52,665 bases of DNA. Source: Candidatus Pseudobutyricicoccus lothianensis. GTDB lineage: Bacteria > Bacillota > Clostridia > Oscillospirales > Butyricicoccaceae. Location: the NCBI GenBank assembly GCA_904419295.1, contig CAJFRA010000013.1:1-52665 (forward strand), written 5' to 3'. The number at the start of each line of letters is the position of its first letter. Position 1 is the first letter of the stretch. Under the pieces are notes generated by a model that saw only the letters and a program-made list of their open reading frames with translations, did no database searches and was not told where the DNA came from. This document shows positions 40,635 to 49,287 of this stretch, in pieces. Made by a program: the position numbers and the translations under genes.

Positions 40635-41045
40635 TTACTTTTTGTTCTTGGGGTTGACAATATCGCGCCAGGCCAGATCACCACGCATAAGACCTTGGAC
40701 CAGAACTTCTGCGGTGGCCACGTTGGTGGCAAAGGGGATGCTGTTCATATCACAAAGACGCTGTAAATTGGTAAAATCCGAATCGGCGGTGTATTTATCC
40801 AATGGATCGCGGAAAATTAGCACCAAGTCCAACTCGTTGTAAGCAGCCCTGGCGGCGATCTGTTCGTCGCCGCCGCTGACGCCGGGCAGCAAACAATCCA
40901 CTTTGAGTCCCGTGGCTTCGGTGATCAATTTGCCGGTGGTGCCGGTGGCGCACAGATCATGCTGGGACAATATGCCGCAATAGGCAATACAGAACTGGAC
41001 AGCCAGTTCTTTTTTTCGGTTCTGCGCGATGATCGCGATATTCAT
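40635..41045 (-). CDS. mgsA: Methylglyoxal synthase homologue lacking both active-site histidines
   Basis: Canonical MgsA turns dihydroxyacetone phosphate into methylglyoxal and phosphate. This 136-residue homologue keeps ATGTTGKLI (phosphate site), GGD with Asp60, RDPL with Asp80, and Asp90, equal to E. coli Asp71, Asp91 and Asp101. But E. coli His19 is Gln8 (AQNRKK for AHDKKK) and His98 is Ala87 (YTADSD for xPHDPD). Activity may be lost or altered. ATG 41045 follows CGGAG. It follows minD by 77 bases, a known Clostridial neighbourhood. Confidence 0.85.
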   Translation of the reverse strand: MNIAIIAQNRKKELAVQFCIAYCGILSQHDLCATGTTGKLITEATGLKVDCLLPGVSGGDEQIAARAAYNELDLVLIFRDPLDKYTADSDFTNLQRLCDMNSIPFATNVATAEVLVQGLMRGDLAWRDIVNPKNKK

Positions 41046-41122
41046 ACCAGTTCACTCCGTTTCTCCGGCCGAGGCCGGCGTTTTGCCGCCGCAGGATCAC
41101 AGCGGTGCCCCTGCTTCCCTCA

Positions 41123-41869
41123 TCAGAGGCGCATCAATCGTACCTTTTCGCCCCGGAGGCGGCGGGCGATGTTGTTATAAGCGGTTACGGCCGGCCCTTC
41201 CGAATAGAGCATCAACACCTTACCGGCATTACCGCAGGCTATGATGTCCCGGTCTTCCGGAACCACCCCCAATAGCCCCAGGCCAGCCAGATCCATGGCA
41301 CGGTCGATATTCACCATGTCCCCCTGCTCGATCATGCCGGGGCGCACACGGTTGACCACGATGCGGACGTTATCCAGCTGCTGGCGGTAACAGATCTGAG
41401 CGGCCTGTTCTGCACCGCGCAGCGAGGTGTAATCCGGCGTGGAGACGATAGCAGCCCGGTCGGCTCCGCCGGCAAAGTAGGCGATGGTATCGGTAAGGCC
41501 CGCCGGGCAATCGACGATGGTGTACGTAAAATGAGCGCGGCATTTTTGCAGGAAGGCCGCCACCGATTGGGCGGTGACGCAGGGCTCCAGCGCGCTGGAG
41601 GCCGGCGCCGTCAGCACGCGCAGATTTTTGACGATGGGGTGGCGGACAGCCGCCTCTTTCAGCGAGGCCCTGCCGGCGATGACATCGGAAAAAGAAAAAA
41701 GCAGGCTGTCTGTCATGCCCAATACGATATCCAGGGCACGCAGACCGCTGTCTGCGTCCACCAGCAGTACTTTTTCACCTAGGGCGCACAGCGCCACGGC
41801 GACACCGCAGCAAAATGAAGTCTTGCCCGTGCCGCCTTTGCCGGACGCTGTGATCAAAACCGTTCCCAA
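41123..41869 (-). CDS. minD: Septum-site ATPase MinD
   Basis: A membrane-binding ParA-type ATPase that helps place the division septum. It has the deviant Walker A GKGGTGKTS near residue 10, the MinD hallmark DADSGLRALDIVLG, VDCPAG, and a basic amphipathic end (YNNIARRLRGEKVRLM) suited to membrane contact. 248 residues from TTG 41869, which sits 5 bases after AAGGTGAG; GTG 41878 is possible. No minC or minE lies nearby. An internal promoter serves minD and mgsA. Confidence 0.88.
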   Translation of the reverse strand: MGTVLITASGKGGTGKTSFCCGVAVALCALGEKVLLVDADSGLRALDIVLGMTDSLLFSFSDVIAGRASLKEAAVRHPIVKNLRVLTAPASSALEPCVTAQSVAAFLQKCRAHFTYTIVDCPAGLTDTIAYFAGGADRAAIVSTPDYTSLRGAEQAAQICYRQQLDNVRIVVNRVRPGMIEQGDMVNIDRAMDLAGLGLLGVVPEDRDIIACGNAGKVLMLYSEGPAVTAYNNIARRLRGEKVRLMRL

Positions 41870-41985
41870 GCCGCTCACCTTCTTTTGTTCGGATGCCGGG
41901 CATCCGGGTCCCAGGGGGCATGGAGCCCCTTCATCCTGTATGGGAGAGCCCAGGCGCCGCAAGTGCGCCTGGGTATACACATTTT

Positions 41986-42014
41986 ATTATACTGTATCGC
42001 GGCCTGGGATGCAA
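41986..42014 (-). promoter_or_regulatory. Sigma-A promoter of minD-mgsA
   Basis: On minus, TTGCAT (42009-42014), 17 bases, TATAAT (41986-41991). The leader of about 110 nt contains the stem CCCAGGCGC/GCGCCTGGG (41949-41973). Confidence 0.75.
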
Positions 42015-42043
42015 TGGTTATTCCGCAGGAATCCAGAGGAATC

Positions 42044-44176
42044 CTATGCAATCAACGTATTTTCCTGGGTGACAGGCGCAGGGTCGGTCTGTTTGCCAAA
42101 ATAGGCGTCGTAAATATCCCGCACGATGGGGGCCACGTTGCCGCCGCTGCCGCCGTGCTCCACAATGGCGAAGACCACGATCTGCGGGTCGTCATAGGGG
42201 GCAAAGGAGATGAACACGCCGTGGGCCGCTTTGGCTTTGCTGCTGCTGGTCTGGGCCGAACCGGTCTTGCCGCCCACTGCAATGGGATAATTGCGGAACA
42301 CCGAAGCCGCCGTACCGTCATCCGTCACCACGCCCCGCATGCCTTCTTTGATGGCGTCGATGGTGGATTGCCGCAGCTCCATGGTGTTGAGCACTTCCGG
42401 CTCGCACTCGTCGATCACTTGGGTGTAGTCATAACTGACCACCTGCTTTAAAAAGTGGGGCCGGTGACGGGTGCCGCCGTTTAAGATGGTGGCCATGTAG
42501 TTGGCCATTTGGATGGGGGTAAACTGCTGTTCCGACTGGCCGATGGCCGCCTGCAAGGTCTCACCGGGCCACCAGGTATCGCCTGTGGCAGCACGGCTCT
42601 CCGGACCCGCCAGGTTGCCTGCCACTTCGCCGGAAAGCTCCACACCGGTCTTTTCGCCCAGGCCCAGCTGTTTGGCGTAGGAATTCAATGTCTCGATGCC
42701 CATCTGCCGGCTCACTTCATAAAAGAAGTAGTTACAGGAATATTTCAGCGCGCCGCTGACATCCAGCGTGCCGTGGGTCCCCCGCCGGTCGTTCCACAGC
42801 CAGCAGGCCGGGGTGTAGCCGCTGGAAGCATAATAGGTGTAAACGCCCTCGTCCCGGATCTTGGTGGAGGGGGTGATGGTCCCGCTCTCCAGGGCCGCCA
42901 AGGCTGTCACCGGTTTGAAGGTGGAGCCCGGCGGGTAAGCGCCGGCAATGGCCCGGTTGAACAGGGGCTTCAGCGGGTTGTCCAACAGGTCGTTGTAATC
43001 GGCGTTGTAGGTAGCCAGGTTGTAGGTGGGATAAGAGGCGCAGGCCAGGATACCGGCAGTGTCCACATCCAGCACCACCACGGCCCCCCCTTCCACATCG
43101 CGGCCATTGCTTTTTTTGCTGATGTCCGCAATGGTGCTGGCCAGGGACTCTTCGGCCACAGCCTGCAGGTCCAGGTCGATGGTGGTGATGACATTGTTGC
43201 CCGGCTTGGGCTCTTCCACTTCGATGATGCCGGTCACATCCCCATCCAGGTTGGTCTGGACAGCCCGGGTGCCGTCGGTACCGCGCAGATAGGATTCATA
43301 GGCTTTTTCCAGCCCGTCTTTGCCCAGGGTGTCGTTCAGGGAGTACCCTTGGCTACGCAGTTCTTCGTATTCCTCCCGGTAGATCTTGCCCACGCGGCCC
43401 AGCACATGGGCGGCATAGGTGGTGTCATATTGGCGCACGTCGTCCACCGAGATGGTGACGCCGGGCAGCTCGCTGCTGCGTTCTTCCACCAGCGAGACGG
43501 TCTCCACACTGACGTCGGAGGCAAAGGTGAACAGGTTGTTGTAGGAGGAAAATTCCTGCTGCCGCATTTCATAGCGCACGCCGGCCACTTTGCGGGCCTC
43601 TTCATCCGTATAGCTGGCAGGGATGTCATAGCGGTCCCGCAGCAGATCCATCAGCTCTTCGGCCGAGGTGTTATCCAATGTGCGGACGATGTATTTGTCC
43701 TCTTCCGCAGCGTCCTCCGGCGCATCTTCGATGGGGATGCGCCAATTTTTTTCGTTGTCTTCAAAATAGGAGATCAGGTCCTGGGCAGCGGCCTCCTCCT
43801 GAGAGGCGAAGGTATAGGCAAAGGGCGCTGTGGTGGTGACAGGCAGCGAGTCGGCATGGGTCAGGCCGGCGGCGTCTGTGATGGCGCAGATCTGCAGAAT
43901 CACATCGTTTTGCAGCTTAGAATCCCAGGAATAATAGTCAAAGGTGATGGAAAAGCCCAAGGCATTGGAGACCAAAGGCCGGCCGTAGCAGTCCAGGATC
44001 TCCCCCCGGGAGGCGGGCTGCTCATAAGTGCGCAGGATCTTGCGCTCCGCTTCCTGGCGGTAGGCGGCGCCGTTGACGATCTGCAAGTCCACCAGGCGCA
44101 GCACCATCAAGCCGGCGATCAACACCATCATGGAGCAGAGCACGCCGATCCGTCTGATCTGATTTCTTCGGTTCAT
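42044..44176 (-). CDS. mrdA: Penicillin-binding protein 2, elongation transpeptidase
   Basis: A class B PBP that crosslinks peptidoglycan in the elongasome together with MreC and MreD. The 710-residue protein has one N-terminal membrane helix (about 9-30), a pedestal domain, and the transpeptidase motifs SxxK (STFK in PPGSTFKP), SxN (SCN) and KTG (GGKTGSAQ). ATG 44176 follows GAGGAT. It lies 25 bases after mreD. No rodA gene follows; the next genes are minD and mgsA. Confidence 0.96.
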   Translation of the reverse strand: MNRRNQIRRIGVLCSMMVLIAGLMVLRLVDLQIVNGAAYRQEAERKILRTYEQPASRGEILDCYGRPLVSNALGFSITFDYYSWDSKLQNDVILQICAITDAAGLTHADSLPVTTTAPFAYTFASQEEAAAQDLISYFEDNEKNWRIPIEDAPEDAAEEDKYIVRTLDNTSAEELMDLLRDRYDIPASYTDEEARKVAGVRYEMRQQEFSSYNNLFTFASDVSVETVSLVEERSSELPGVTISVDDVRQYDTTYAAHVLGRVGKIYREEYEELRSQGYSLNDTLGKDGLEKAYESYLRGTDGTRAVQTNLDGDVTGIIEVEEPKPGNNVITTIDLDLQAVAEESLASTIADISKKSNGRDVEGGAVVVLDVDTAGILACASYPTYNLATYNADYNDLLDNPLKPLFNRAIAGAYPPGSTFKPVTALAALESGTITPSTKIRDEGVYTYYASSGYTPACWLWNDRRGTHGTLDVSGALKYSCNYFFYEVSRQMGIETLNSYAKQLGLGEKTGVELSGEVAGNLAGPESRAATGDTWWPGETLQAAIGQSEQQFTPIQMANYMATILNGGTRHRPHFLKQVVSYDYTQVIDECEPEVLNTMELRQSTIDAIKEGMRGVVTDDGTAASVFRNYPIAVGGKTGSAQTSSSKAKAAHGVFISFAPYDDPQIVVFAIVEHGGSGGNVAPIVRDIYDAYFGKQTDPAPVTQENTLIA

Positions 44177-44201
44177 AGCGGTATCCTCACAAAGCTAGGG
44201 G

Positions 44202-44714
44202 TCAGGTCTCTTCGGTAAAGCGGCGGTGGATCTTGCGGATGATCAGATACACCACCGGGGAAAACAGGGCGGAAAAGGCCAAGTTCCGGGCGGCAAATGC
44301 CAGGGCGCTGAGCGAGTGGGCCTCATAGACCAGGGCATAGTAGAAAAAGAACACCACAAGGCTTTTGAGGGCGGAGATGAACGCCCCGCACATGAGCAAA
44401 GTGGGATAGACCCGGCGCATGTAGCGGGCGGCAAACCAGCCGGCACCCAGGCAGCACAGGGCGTAATACAGGGCCATCAGCCCTTCTTCTGCCCCGGAAT
44501 TGACCGTGGAGAAAAGGCCCACGGCAAAGCCAAATGCCGCCCCTACATAGGGGCCCTCGAACAAGGCGATGGCCGCCAGGAAAAAGGGCATCAGGTCCGG
44601 GGTGGCGCCAAACACATGGAGCCGGGTGCCCCGGGCTGTCTGCAGCACATAAAACAGCAGCAGCACCAAGGCGTACAGGGCCATGCGCCAGCGGAAGGCT
44701 TTTTTTTCTTTCAT
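44202..44714 (-). CDS. mreD: Rod-shape protein MreD
   Basis: An integral membrane partner of MreC and PBP2 in side-wall growth. It has 170 residues with five or six helices and the FGATPDLMPFFLAAIALFEGP and FGFAVGLFSTVNSG segments typical of the family. ATG 44714 follows GGAGTG and lies four bases after the mreC stop. No mreB gene is present in the window. Confidence 0.93.
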   Translation of the reverse strand: MKEKKAFRWRMALYALVLLLFYVLQTARGTRLHVFGATPDLMPFFLAAIALFEGPYVGAAFGFAVGLFSTVNSGAEEGLMALYYALCCLGAGWFAARYMRRVYPTLLMCGAFISALKSLVVFFFYYALVYEAHSLSALAFAARNLAFSALFSPVVYLIIRKIHRRFTEET

Positions 44715-44718
44715 GGCG

Positions 44719-45552
44719 TCACTCCGTGATGGTAAAGGATTTGACGATGTAGACTTTCTTCAGGGCAGTCAAGTCCACGGCAGGCTGGATCTTGGCGTAG
44801 GTGGAAATGCCGTGGCTTTCGGGCAGCACCTCCGTGATGGTGCCGATCAGCAGCCCTTTGGGGAAGATGCCGCCATAACCGGAAGTCTCCACCGTATCCC
44901 CCACCAGCACATCGCTGTCGTTTTGCAGGTAGGACAGCCGCAGCAGGCCGTCGCCAGCCAGTTCAAAGCTGCCTTCGGCCACCACCACTTCCCGGGTGCG
45001 GGAAACCACCGCGCCCATCTTGACCGACACGTCGGTGATGGGCTTGACTTGGCAGGAGTTGTACTCCACCCGGGAGACATAGCCCACCAGCCCATCGCCG
45101 GTGATCACCGCGTCGTTGACTTCTACCCCGTCTTTGGTGCCCCGGCTCAGGGTAAAGGTGGTGGAGATGCCGTCGCTGGAGATGCCGATGACTTCGGCCA
45201 GCTCGCAGTCGTAATCGGCGTGGCGCCGCTTCAGGCCGGCCAGCTCCCGCAGGTATTCGTTTTCGTCGATGGCGGCCTGGTATTCCCGCTCTTTCCGCTC
45301 CAGTTCCTGGACGCGGGATTTCAGTTCGGCGTTTTCTTCTTGCAGGGAATTGTAGCGGTAGAAATAGCCGAACAAATCGTTGAAAAAGTCGCTGACCGTG
45401 GTCAGGGCATGCTGGATGGGCGTGATGACCACGCTGGCGCCGTTGGTCAGCGGCGAGAGCTTGCCCGTGCCGATGGAAAAGCCGATGATCACCGAGCAGA
45501 GCACCAGCAAGACCAGCGCCCAGATGAATAGTTTGGAAGAAAATAGTTTCAT
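44719..45552 (-). CDS. mreC: Rod-shape protein MreC
   Basis: A bitopic scaffold protein that activates PBP2. In 277 residues it has an N-terminal membrane helix (about 8-28), a coiled coil (about 68-100, ENAELKSRVQELERKEREY) and two beta-barrel domains with DGLVGYVSRV and GGIFPKGLLIGTI, both family signatures. ATG 45552 is 13 bases after the maf stop. It belongs to the zapA-to-mrdA run. Confidence 0.96.
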   Translation of the reverse strand: MKLFSSKLFIWALVLLVLCSVIIGFSIGTGKLSPLTNGASVVITPIQHALTTVSDFFNDLFGYFYRYNSLQEENAELKSRVQELERKEREYQAAIDENEYLRELAGLKRRHADYDCELAEVIGISSDGISTTFTLSRGTKDGVEVNDAVITGDGLVGYVSRVEYNSCQVKPITDVSVKMGAVVSRTREVVVAEGSFELAGDGLLRLSYLQNDSDVLVGDTVETSGYGGIFPKGLLIGTITEVLPESHGISTYAKIQPAVDLTALKKVYIVKSFTITE

Positions 45553-45565
45553 AGGAAAAGGATCC

Positions 45566-46141
45566 TCACCGAGTGTTGTCCAGCGTGCGGAAGATGCCGG
45601 GGCCCAGCATCCGCATCAAAGGGGCCAGGGGCAGGCCGATGACATTGTAAAAATCCCCTTGGATCTGGCGCACCAGCAGCGCGCCTTTGCCCTGGATGCC
45701 GTAAGCGCCGGCCTTGTCCAGCGGTTCGCCGGTGGCGATGTACCAATCGACCAGCCAAGGCTCTAAAGCGTAAAAAGTCACCAAAGTCTGTTCGCAGTGG
45801 GTGCGCATTTGGCCGCCCTGCCACAGGGCGATGCCGGTGCACACCTGGTGGGTGCGGCCGCTGAGCGAAGAGAGCATCCGGCGGGCGTCGGCCTCATCCT
45901 GGGGCTTGCCCAAGATCTGGCCGTCCAGGCACACCACGGTGTCGGCCGCCAACACGGTGTCAGCCGGTGTGGCCTGCCGGCGGGCGCTCTCCGCCTTTTG
46001 CAGCGCCACTTCTACCACAAAATCCGCCGGATCTTTGGCGGCGCTGTGTTCGGCGCAGTGCTGGGGCCGCGTTTCAAAGGATAGGCCGAGCCCTTGCAGC
46101 AGCGCTTGGCGCCGGGGGGAAGCGGAAGCCAAGATCAGCAT
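45566..46141 (-). CDS. maf: Maf nucleotide pyrophosphatase
   Basis: Hydrolyses non-canonical or methylated nucleoside triphosphates to monophosphates. The 191-residue protein begins LILASASPRRQALL, has the catalytic AADTVVCLDGQILGKP and SGRTHQVCTGIAL, and ends with the typical DFYNVIGLPLAPL. ATG 46141 follows AGGTGG, nine bases after the dut stop. Its place beside mreBCD-type genes is common in Firmicutes. Confidence 0.96.
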   Translation of the reverse strand: MLILASASPRRQALLQGLGLSFETRPQHCAEHSAAKDPADFVVEVALQKAESARRQATPADTVLAADTVVCLDGQILGKPQDEADARRMLSSLSGRTHQVCTGIALWQGGQMRTHCEQTLVTFYALEPWLVDWYIATGEPLDKAGAYGIQGKGALLVRQIQGDFYNVIGLPLAPLMRMLGPGIFRTLDNTR

Positions 46142-46150
46142 GGCGCCACC

Positions 46151-46603
46151 TCATTGCCGCCCGGTGGAGCCAAATCCGCCGGCCCCCCTGTCCGTAGGCG
46201 TCAAAGCCTCACAGGGCAGCAGCTCCACACGGGCGATGGGCAGGATCAAAAGCTGGGCGATGCGGTCCCCATCCCGGATGGTAAAAGGCTGCTGGGACAG
46301 GTTGACCACGCTGCACAGCAGTTCGCCCCGGTAGTCGCTGTCGATCAGGCCAACGCCATTGGCCATGGTAAGGCCCTGTTTGGTGGCCAGGCCCGAGCGG
46401 GCCAGGATCATGGCGCAGTGGCCCTGGGGAAGCTCGATGGCGATACCGGTGGGGATGGCCCGCCGCTCCATGGGCTGCAGTACGATGGGTTCGGGCAAAA
46501 AGGCCCGCAAGTCCAGAGCGGCGGAACCGGGGGTCTGGTAAGCCGGCAGCGGGGCCAGGCGGCCCTTGGCGTCGGGGATGCATTGTATCTTTAGTGTCTC
46601 CAT
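46151..46603 (-). CDS. dut: dUTP diphosphatase
   Basis: Hydrolyses dUTP to dUMP, keeping uracil out of DNA and supplying dTMP synthesis. The trimeric-type protein of 150 residues has all five motifs: GSAALDLRA, ARSGLA, NGVGLIDSDYRGE (catalytic Asp), GDRIAQLLI and RGAGGFGSTG. ATG 46603 follows ATAGGAGA. It is paired with maf, another house-cleaning nucleotide hydrolase. Confidence 0.97.
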   Translation of the reverse strand: METLKIQCIPDAKGRLAPLPAYQTPGSAALDLRAFLPEPIVLQPMERRAIPTGIAIELPQGHCAMILARSGLATKQGLTMANGVGLIDSDYRGELLCSVVNLSQQPFTIRDGDRIAQLLILPIARVELLPCEALTPTDRGAGGFGSTGRQ

Positions 46604-46639
46604 AATTCTCCTATCTTATATGGTGGCAGGCGGAAAAGG

Positions 46640-48736
46640 TCACTGAACGCCCCGGTAATAGAGGCCCCGGGTGATCTTGCCCGGCAAGGCAGTGCCCTGG
46701 TCATACCGGCGGGCTACGGCGGCGCACTCTTCCGCATCTTCTATGGTAAAGAGCAAGCGGGCCCAACGCAGGCCGATGTGGGCGTAATCCTTCCCTTTGT
46801 CGCTCAGGGAAAGGGGCTCGCTGTTGTACAGGGTATTGCGGCAGTGGAGCTCGGCCATCAGCGGGAACTGGCGGCCGGTCTTATCCGAAAGGAAATGGGG
46901 CCCCTGGCGGCAGGCGCAATGGCCGGCCCCCCGCCGTATGGCGCAGTTTTCAAAGATCATCAAAGGCAGGCGGCCGTAAACGATGGCCTCCAGCTCCAGC
47001 GCTTTGCTCAGATCCCGGATCTGGGGAAAGGTCATTTCAAAAGAAGCGGTGGCGCTCTGGAGCCCCAGTGCCTTCAGCTCTTTTAAACACTGGGAATTCA
47101 TCACATTCAGGCCGAAATCGCCCCGCAGCTCCATACCCACCTGCTCCAGCAGATGGGCTTGGCCCAGGTTGGTGCACACCGCGGCGGTGATACCGGCTTT
47201 TTTGCAGGCCTCCAACTGTTCCAGGGCCTCGGGCCACTGGCTGTCGAACAGGATGCGGGGCAGCACGGCCCCCACCCGGATGCCCGCCTGCTCCAAGGCG
47301 GCGCACCGGTCCAAATGGGCGGCGCACTGGTCCAGCGGCAGGTAGATGTATTCCGGCCGGGTGACCAAAAGGGCGGCGGACAGCTGCTCCACCCGCTGCA
47401 CCTGATAGATGCGCCCGGGCGGGGCGGTGGGCTCCAGCCGGCGGGGACCCGGCTGCCACTCCCCTTCCCGCCGTTTGGGCGCCAGGCGGCGCTGGGATGT
47501 GATCCCATCCAGGCACTGGCGGCGCATGGCGTTGACAGAAGCCGCCGGGATGCGCAGCCCTTCGTCCAAGGCCACATCCACCCGGCGGGCAAAAAATACA
47601 GTGCCCCCGGTTTTGGAAAGGTTCTGGGCCACTTCCGCCTGGGTGGTGGCCCGGGTGCGGGCCTCTTCGGCGGCGGGCGCTTCGGTCTCATAGGAAAAGC
47701 CGTCTTTATCCCGGGCGGCCAGCGTCATGGGCTGCCCGCGCAAAGCGGTAAAAGACAGGTCCACCGGGATGCAGGGCGCTTCCCGGTCCCCTTCGTAGAT
47801 CTTGCGGGCTTGGGCGTACAGGGGCCGGGCGGCCCGGGCGTCGGCTTCGGAACGGGTGCCGAACATCTGGGGGCCGGTGCGGCCGGTAAAATAGCCGTCG
47901 GTAAAGCCGCTGCGGGAAAACACCTGCTGCAGCTGCTGCAATTCCTCCGGCGAAGGGGCTGCCCCTGTTTGGATGGCTTTCTTATAGATGCTGGTCACCA
48001 GCGCCGTGTATTCCGGCCGTTTCATACGCCCTTCGATCTTGACGCAGGCCACGCCGGCCTCCTCCAGCTCCTGCAAGTGGGTGGCCAGAGAGAGGTCCTT
48101 CAGGCTCAGGTACTCCTGGGGCTTGCCGCCGTCAAAGCCATAGGCCAGCCGGCAGGGCTGGGCACACAGGCCCCGGTTGCCGCTGCGGCCGCCGATGACG
48201 GCGCTCAGATAGCACTGGCCCGAATAGCACATGCACAGAGCGCCGTGGCAAAACACCTCGGTCTCCACGCCGCACCGCTGGGTGATGAAGCGGATCTGGT
48301 CCAGCGGCAGCTCCCGGGAGAGCACCACCCGGGAAAAGCCCAATTGTTTGCAGGCCAGGGCGCCGGCCAAATTGTGCACGGTCATCTGGGTGGAGGCATG
48401 GACCGGCAGGTCGGGGGCCAGGGCCTTGACAAGGCGCAGCACGCCCAGGTCCTGCACGATCACCGCGCTGGCCCCGGCGGCATTCAGCGTGCGGATCAGT
48501 TCCGCCGCGCCGGGCAGCTCCCGGTCGGTCAGCAGGGTGTTTACGGTCACATAAGTTTTCACATCCCGCAGGCGGCAGTAGCGCAAGGCCTCGGGCAATT
48601 CGTCGGCGGATAGGTTTTTGGCGCCCCGGCGGGCATTGAAATCGCCGGCGCCAAAATAGATGGCATCCGCCCCGGCGCGCACCGCCGCCACCACCGATTC
48701 AAAAGAACCGGCCGGCGCCATCAGTTCCAAGGCCAT
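46640..48736 (-). CDS. U32 family protein, RlhA-like
   Basis: A 698-residue protein with the U32 core (MAPAGSFESVVAAVRAGADAIYFG), the U32 cysteine region CHGALCMCYSGQCYLS with the nearby GNRGLCAQPCR, and a long C-terminal part of DUF3656 type. This architecture matches E. coli RlhA, which hydroxylates a cytidine in 23S rRNA with prephenate as helper, rather than a proven peptidase. ATG 48736 follows GAGGAGG. It lies 31 bases after zapA. Confidence 0.92.
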   Translation of the reverse strand: MALELMAPAGSFESVVAAVRAGADAIYFGAGDFNARRGAKNLSADELPEALRYCRLRDVKTYVTVNTLLTDRELPGAAELIRTLNAAGASAVIVQDLGVLRLVKALAPDLPVHASTQMTVHNLAGALACKQLGFSRVVLSRELPLDQIRFITQRCGVETEVFCHGALCMCYSGQCYLSAVIGGRSGNRGLCAQPCRLAYGFDGGKPQEYLSLKDLSLATHLQELEEAGVACVKIEGRMKRPEYTALVTSIYKKAIQTGAAPSPEELQQLQQVFSRSGFTDGYFTGRTGPQMFGTRSEADARAARPLYAQARKIYEGDREAPCIPVDLSFTALRGQPMTLAARDKDGFSYETEAPAAEEARTRATTQAEVAQNLSKTGGTVFFARRVDVALDEGLRIPAASVNAMRRQCLDGITSQRRLAPKRREGEWQPGPRRLEPTAPPGRIYQVQRVEQLSAALLVTRPEYIYLPLDQCAAHLDRCAALEQAGIRVGAVLPRILFDSQWPEALEQLEACKKAGITAAVCTNLGQAHLLEQVGMELRGDFGLNVMNSQCLKELKALGLQSATASFEMTFPQIRDLSKALELEAIVYGRLPLMIFENCAIRRGAGHCACRQGPHFLSDKTGRQFPLMAELHCRNTLYNSEPLSLSDKGKDYAHIGLRWARLLFTIEDAEECAAVARRYDQGTALPGKITRGLYYRGVQ

Positions 48737-48767
48737 GGCTCGCCCTCCTCTCTGCAGCTGCTTTGGT

Positions 48768-49058
48768 TCATCCTTTTTTCAGCCGGGCGTTTTCCGCCCG
48801 CAGGGAGGCCGCCTCGTCGGCGTATTCCCGGATCTGCCCACGCAGGCTCTCTGCCGCTTCCTGGGCTTTGTAGTAATCGTCCGCAATGTTGAGGGCCGCC
48901 ATGACAGCTGCCGTCAGCTCAGAGAGCTTGGCGCCCTGGCGCACTTCCTGCAGCTTGCGGTCCACCAGCTCTGCGGTCTTTTTCACATATTGAGGGTCAT
49001 CGTCGGCCAACAGATGGTATTCTATGCCGCCGATGTTCACAGTCACACGATTCTTCAT
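48768..49058 (-). CDS. zapA: Cell division protein ZapA
   Basis: Binds FtsZ and bundles its filaments at the division site. It has 96 residues, an N-terminal globular part with VTVNIGGIEYHLLADDDPQYVKK in pieces, and a C-terminal coiled coil (about 45-95, KAQEAAESLRGQIREYADEAA). ATG 49058 follows TAGGAG. First gene of the large division and wall cluster, with a strong promoter. Confidence 0.95.
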   Translation of the reverse strand: MKNRVTVNIGGIEYHLLADDDPQYVKKTAELVDRKLQEVRQGAKLSELTAAVMAALNIADDYYKAQEAAESLRGQIREYADEAASLRAENARLKKG

Positions 49059-49122
49059 AACTCCTACCTCTGCCTTGGGCGGCAGGCCGCCCAGATCGAA
49101 AATTCCATATACCTAATTAGAA

Positions 49123-49151
49123 AGTATACCACAACCGCCCTGGTTTGTTAA
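49123..49151 (-). promoter_or_regulatory. Strong sigma-A promoter of the zapA cluster
   Basis: On minus, TTAACA (49146-49151), 17 bases ending TGTGG, then TATACT (49123-49128): near-consensus -35 and -10 with an extended -10. It also shows the TTAACAAACC...TGTGG string seen at the small RNAs. Confidence 0.8.
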
Positions 49152-49196
49152 GTAGAAATACCAAGCAGCTCCCTTTGCCACAGGCTGCCGGCAGCT

Positions 49197-49225
49197 TTGC
49201 GCAATGGGGTATAGTGTGGTAGGAT
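49197..49225 (+). promoter_or_regulatory. Promoter of the GNAT gene at 49288
   Basis: TTGCGC (49197-49202), 17 bases ending TGTGG, TAGGAT (49220-49225). It is divergent from the zapA promoter. Confidence 0.6.
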
Positions 49226-49287
49226 GGAAGAAATACGCCGGAGCCCGATCGCAGGACGGGCGAGAAACCGGGAAAGGATGTCTGCCG

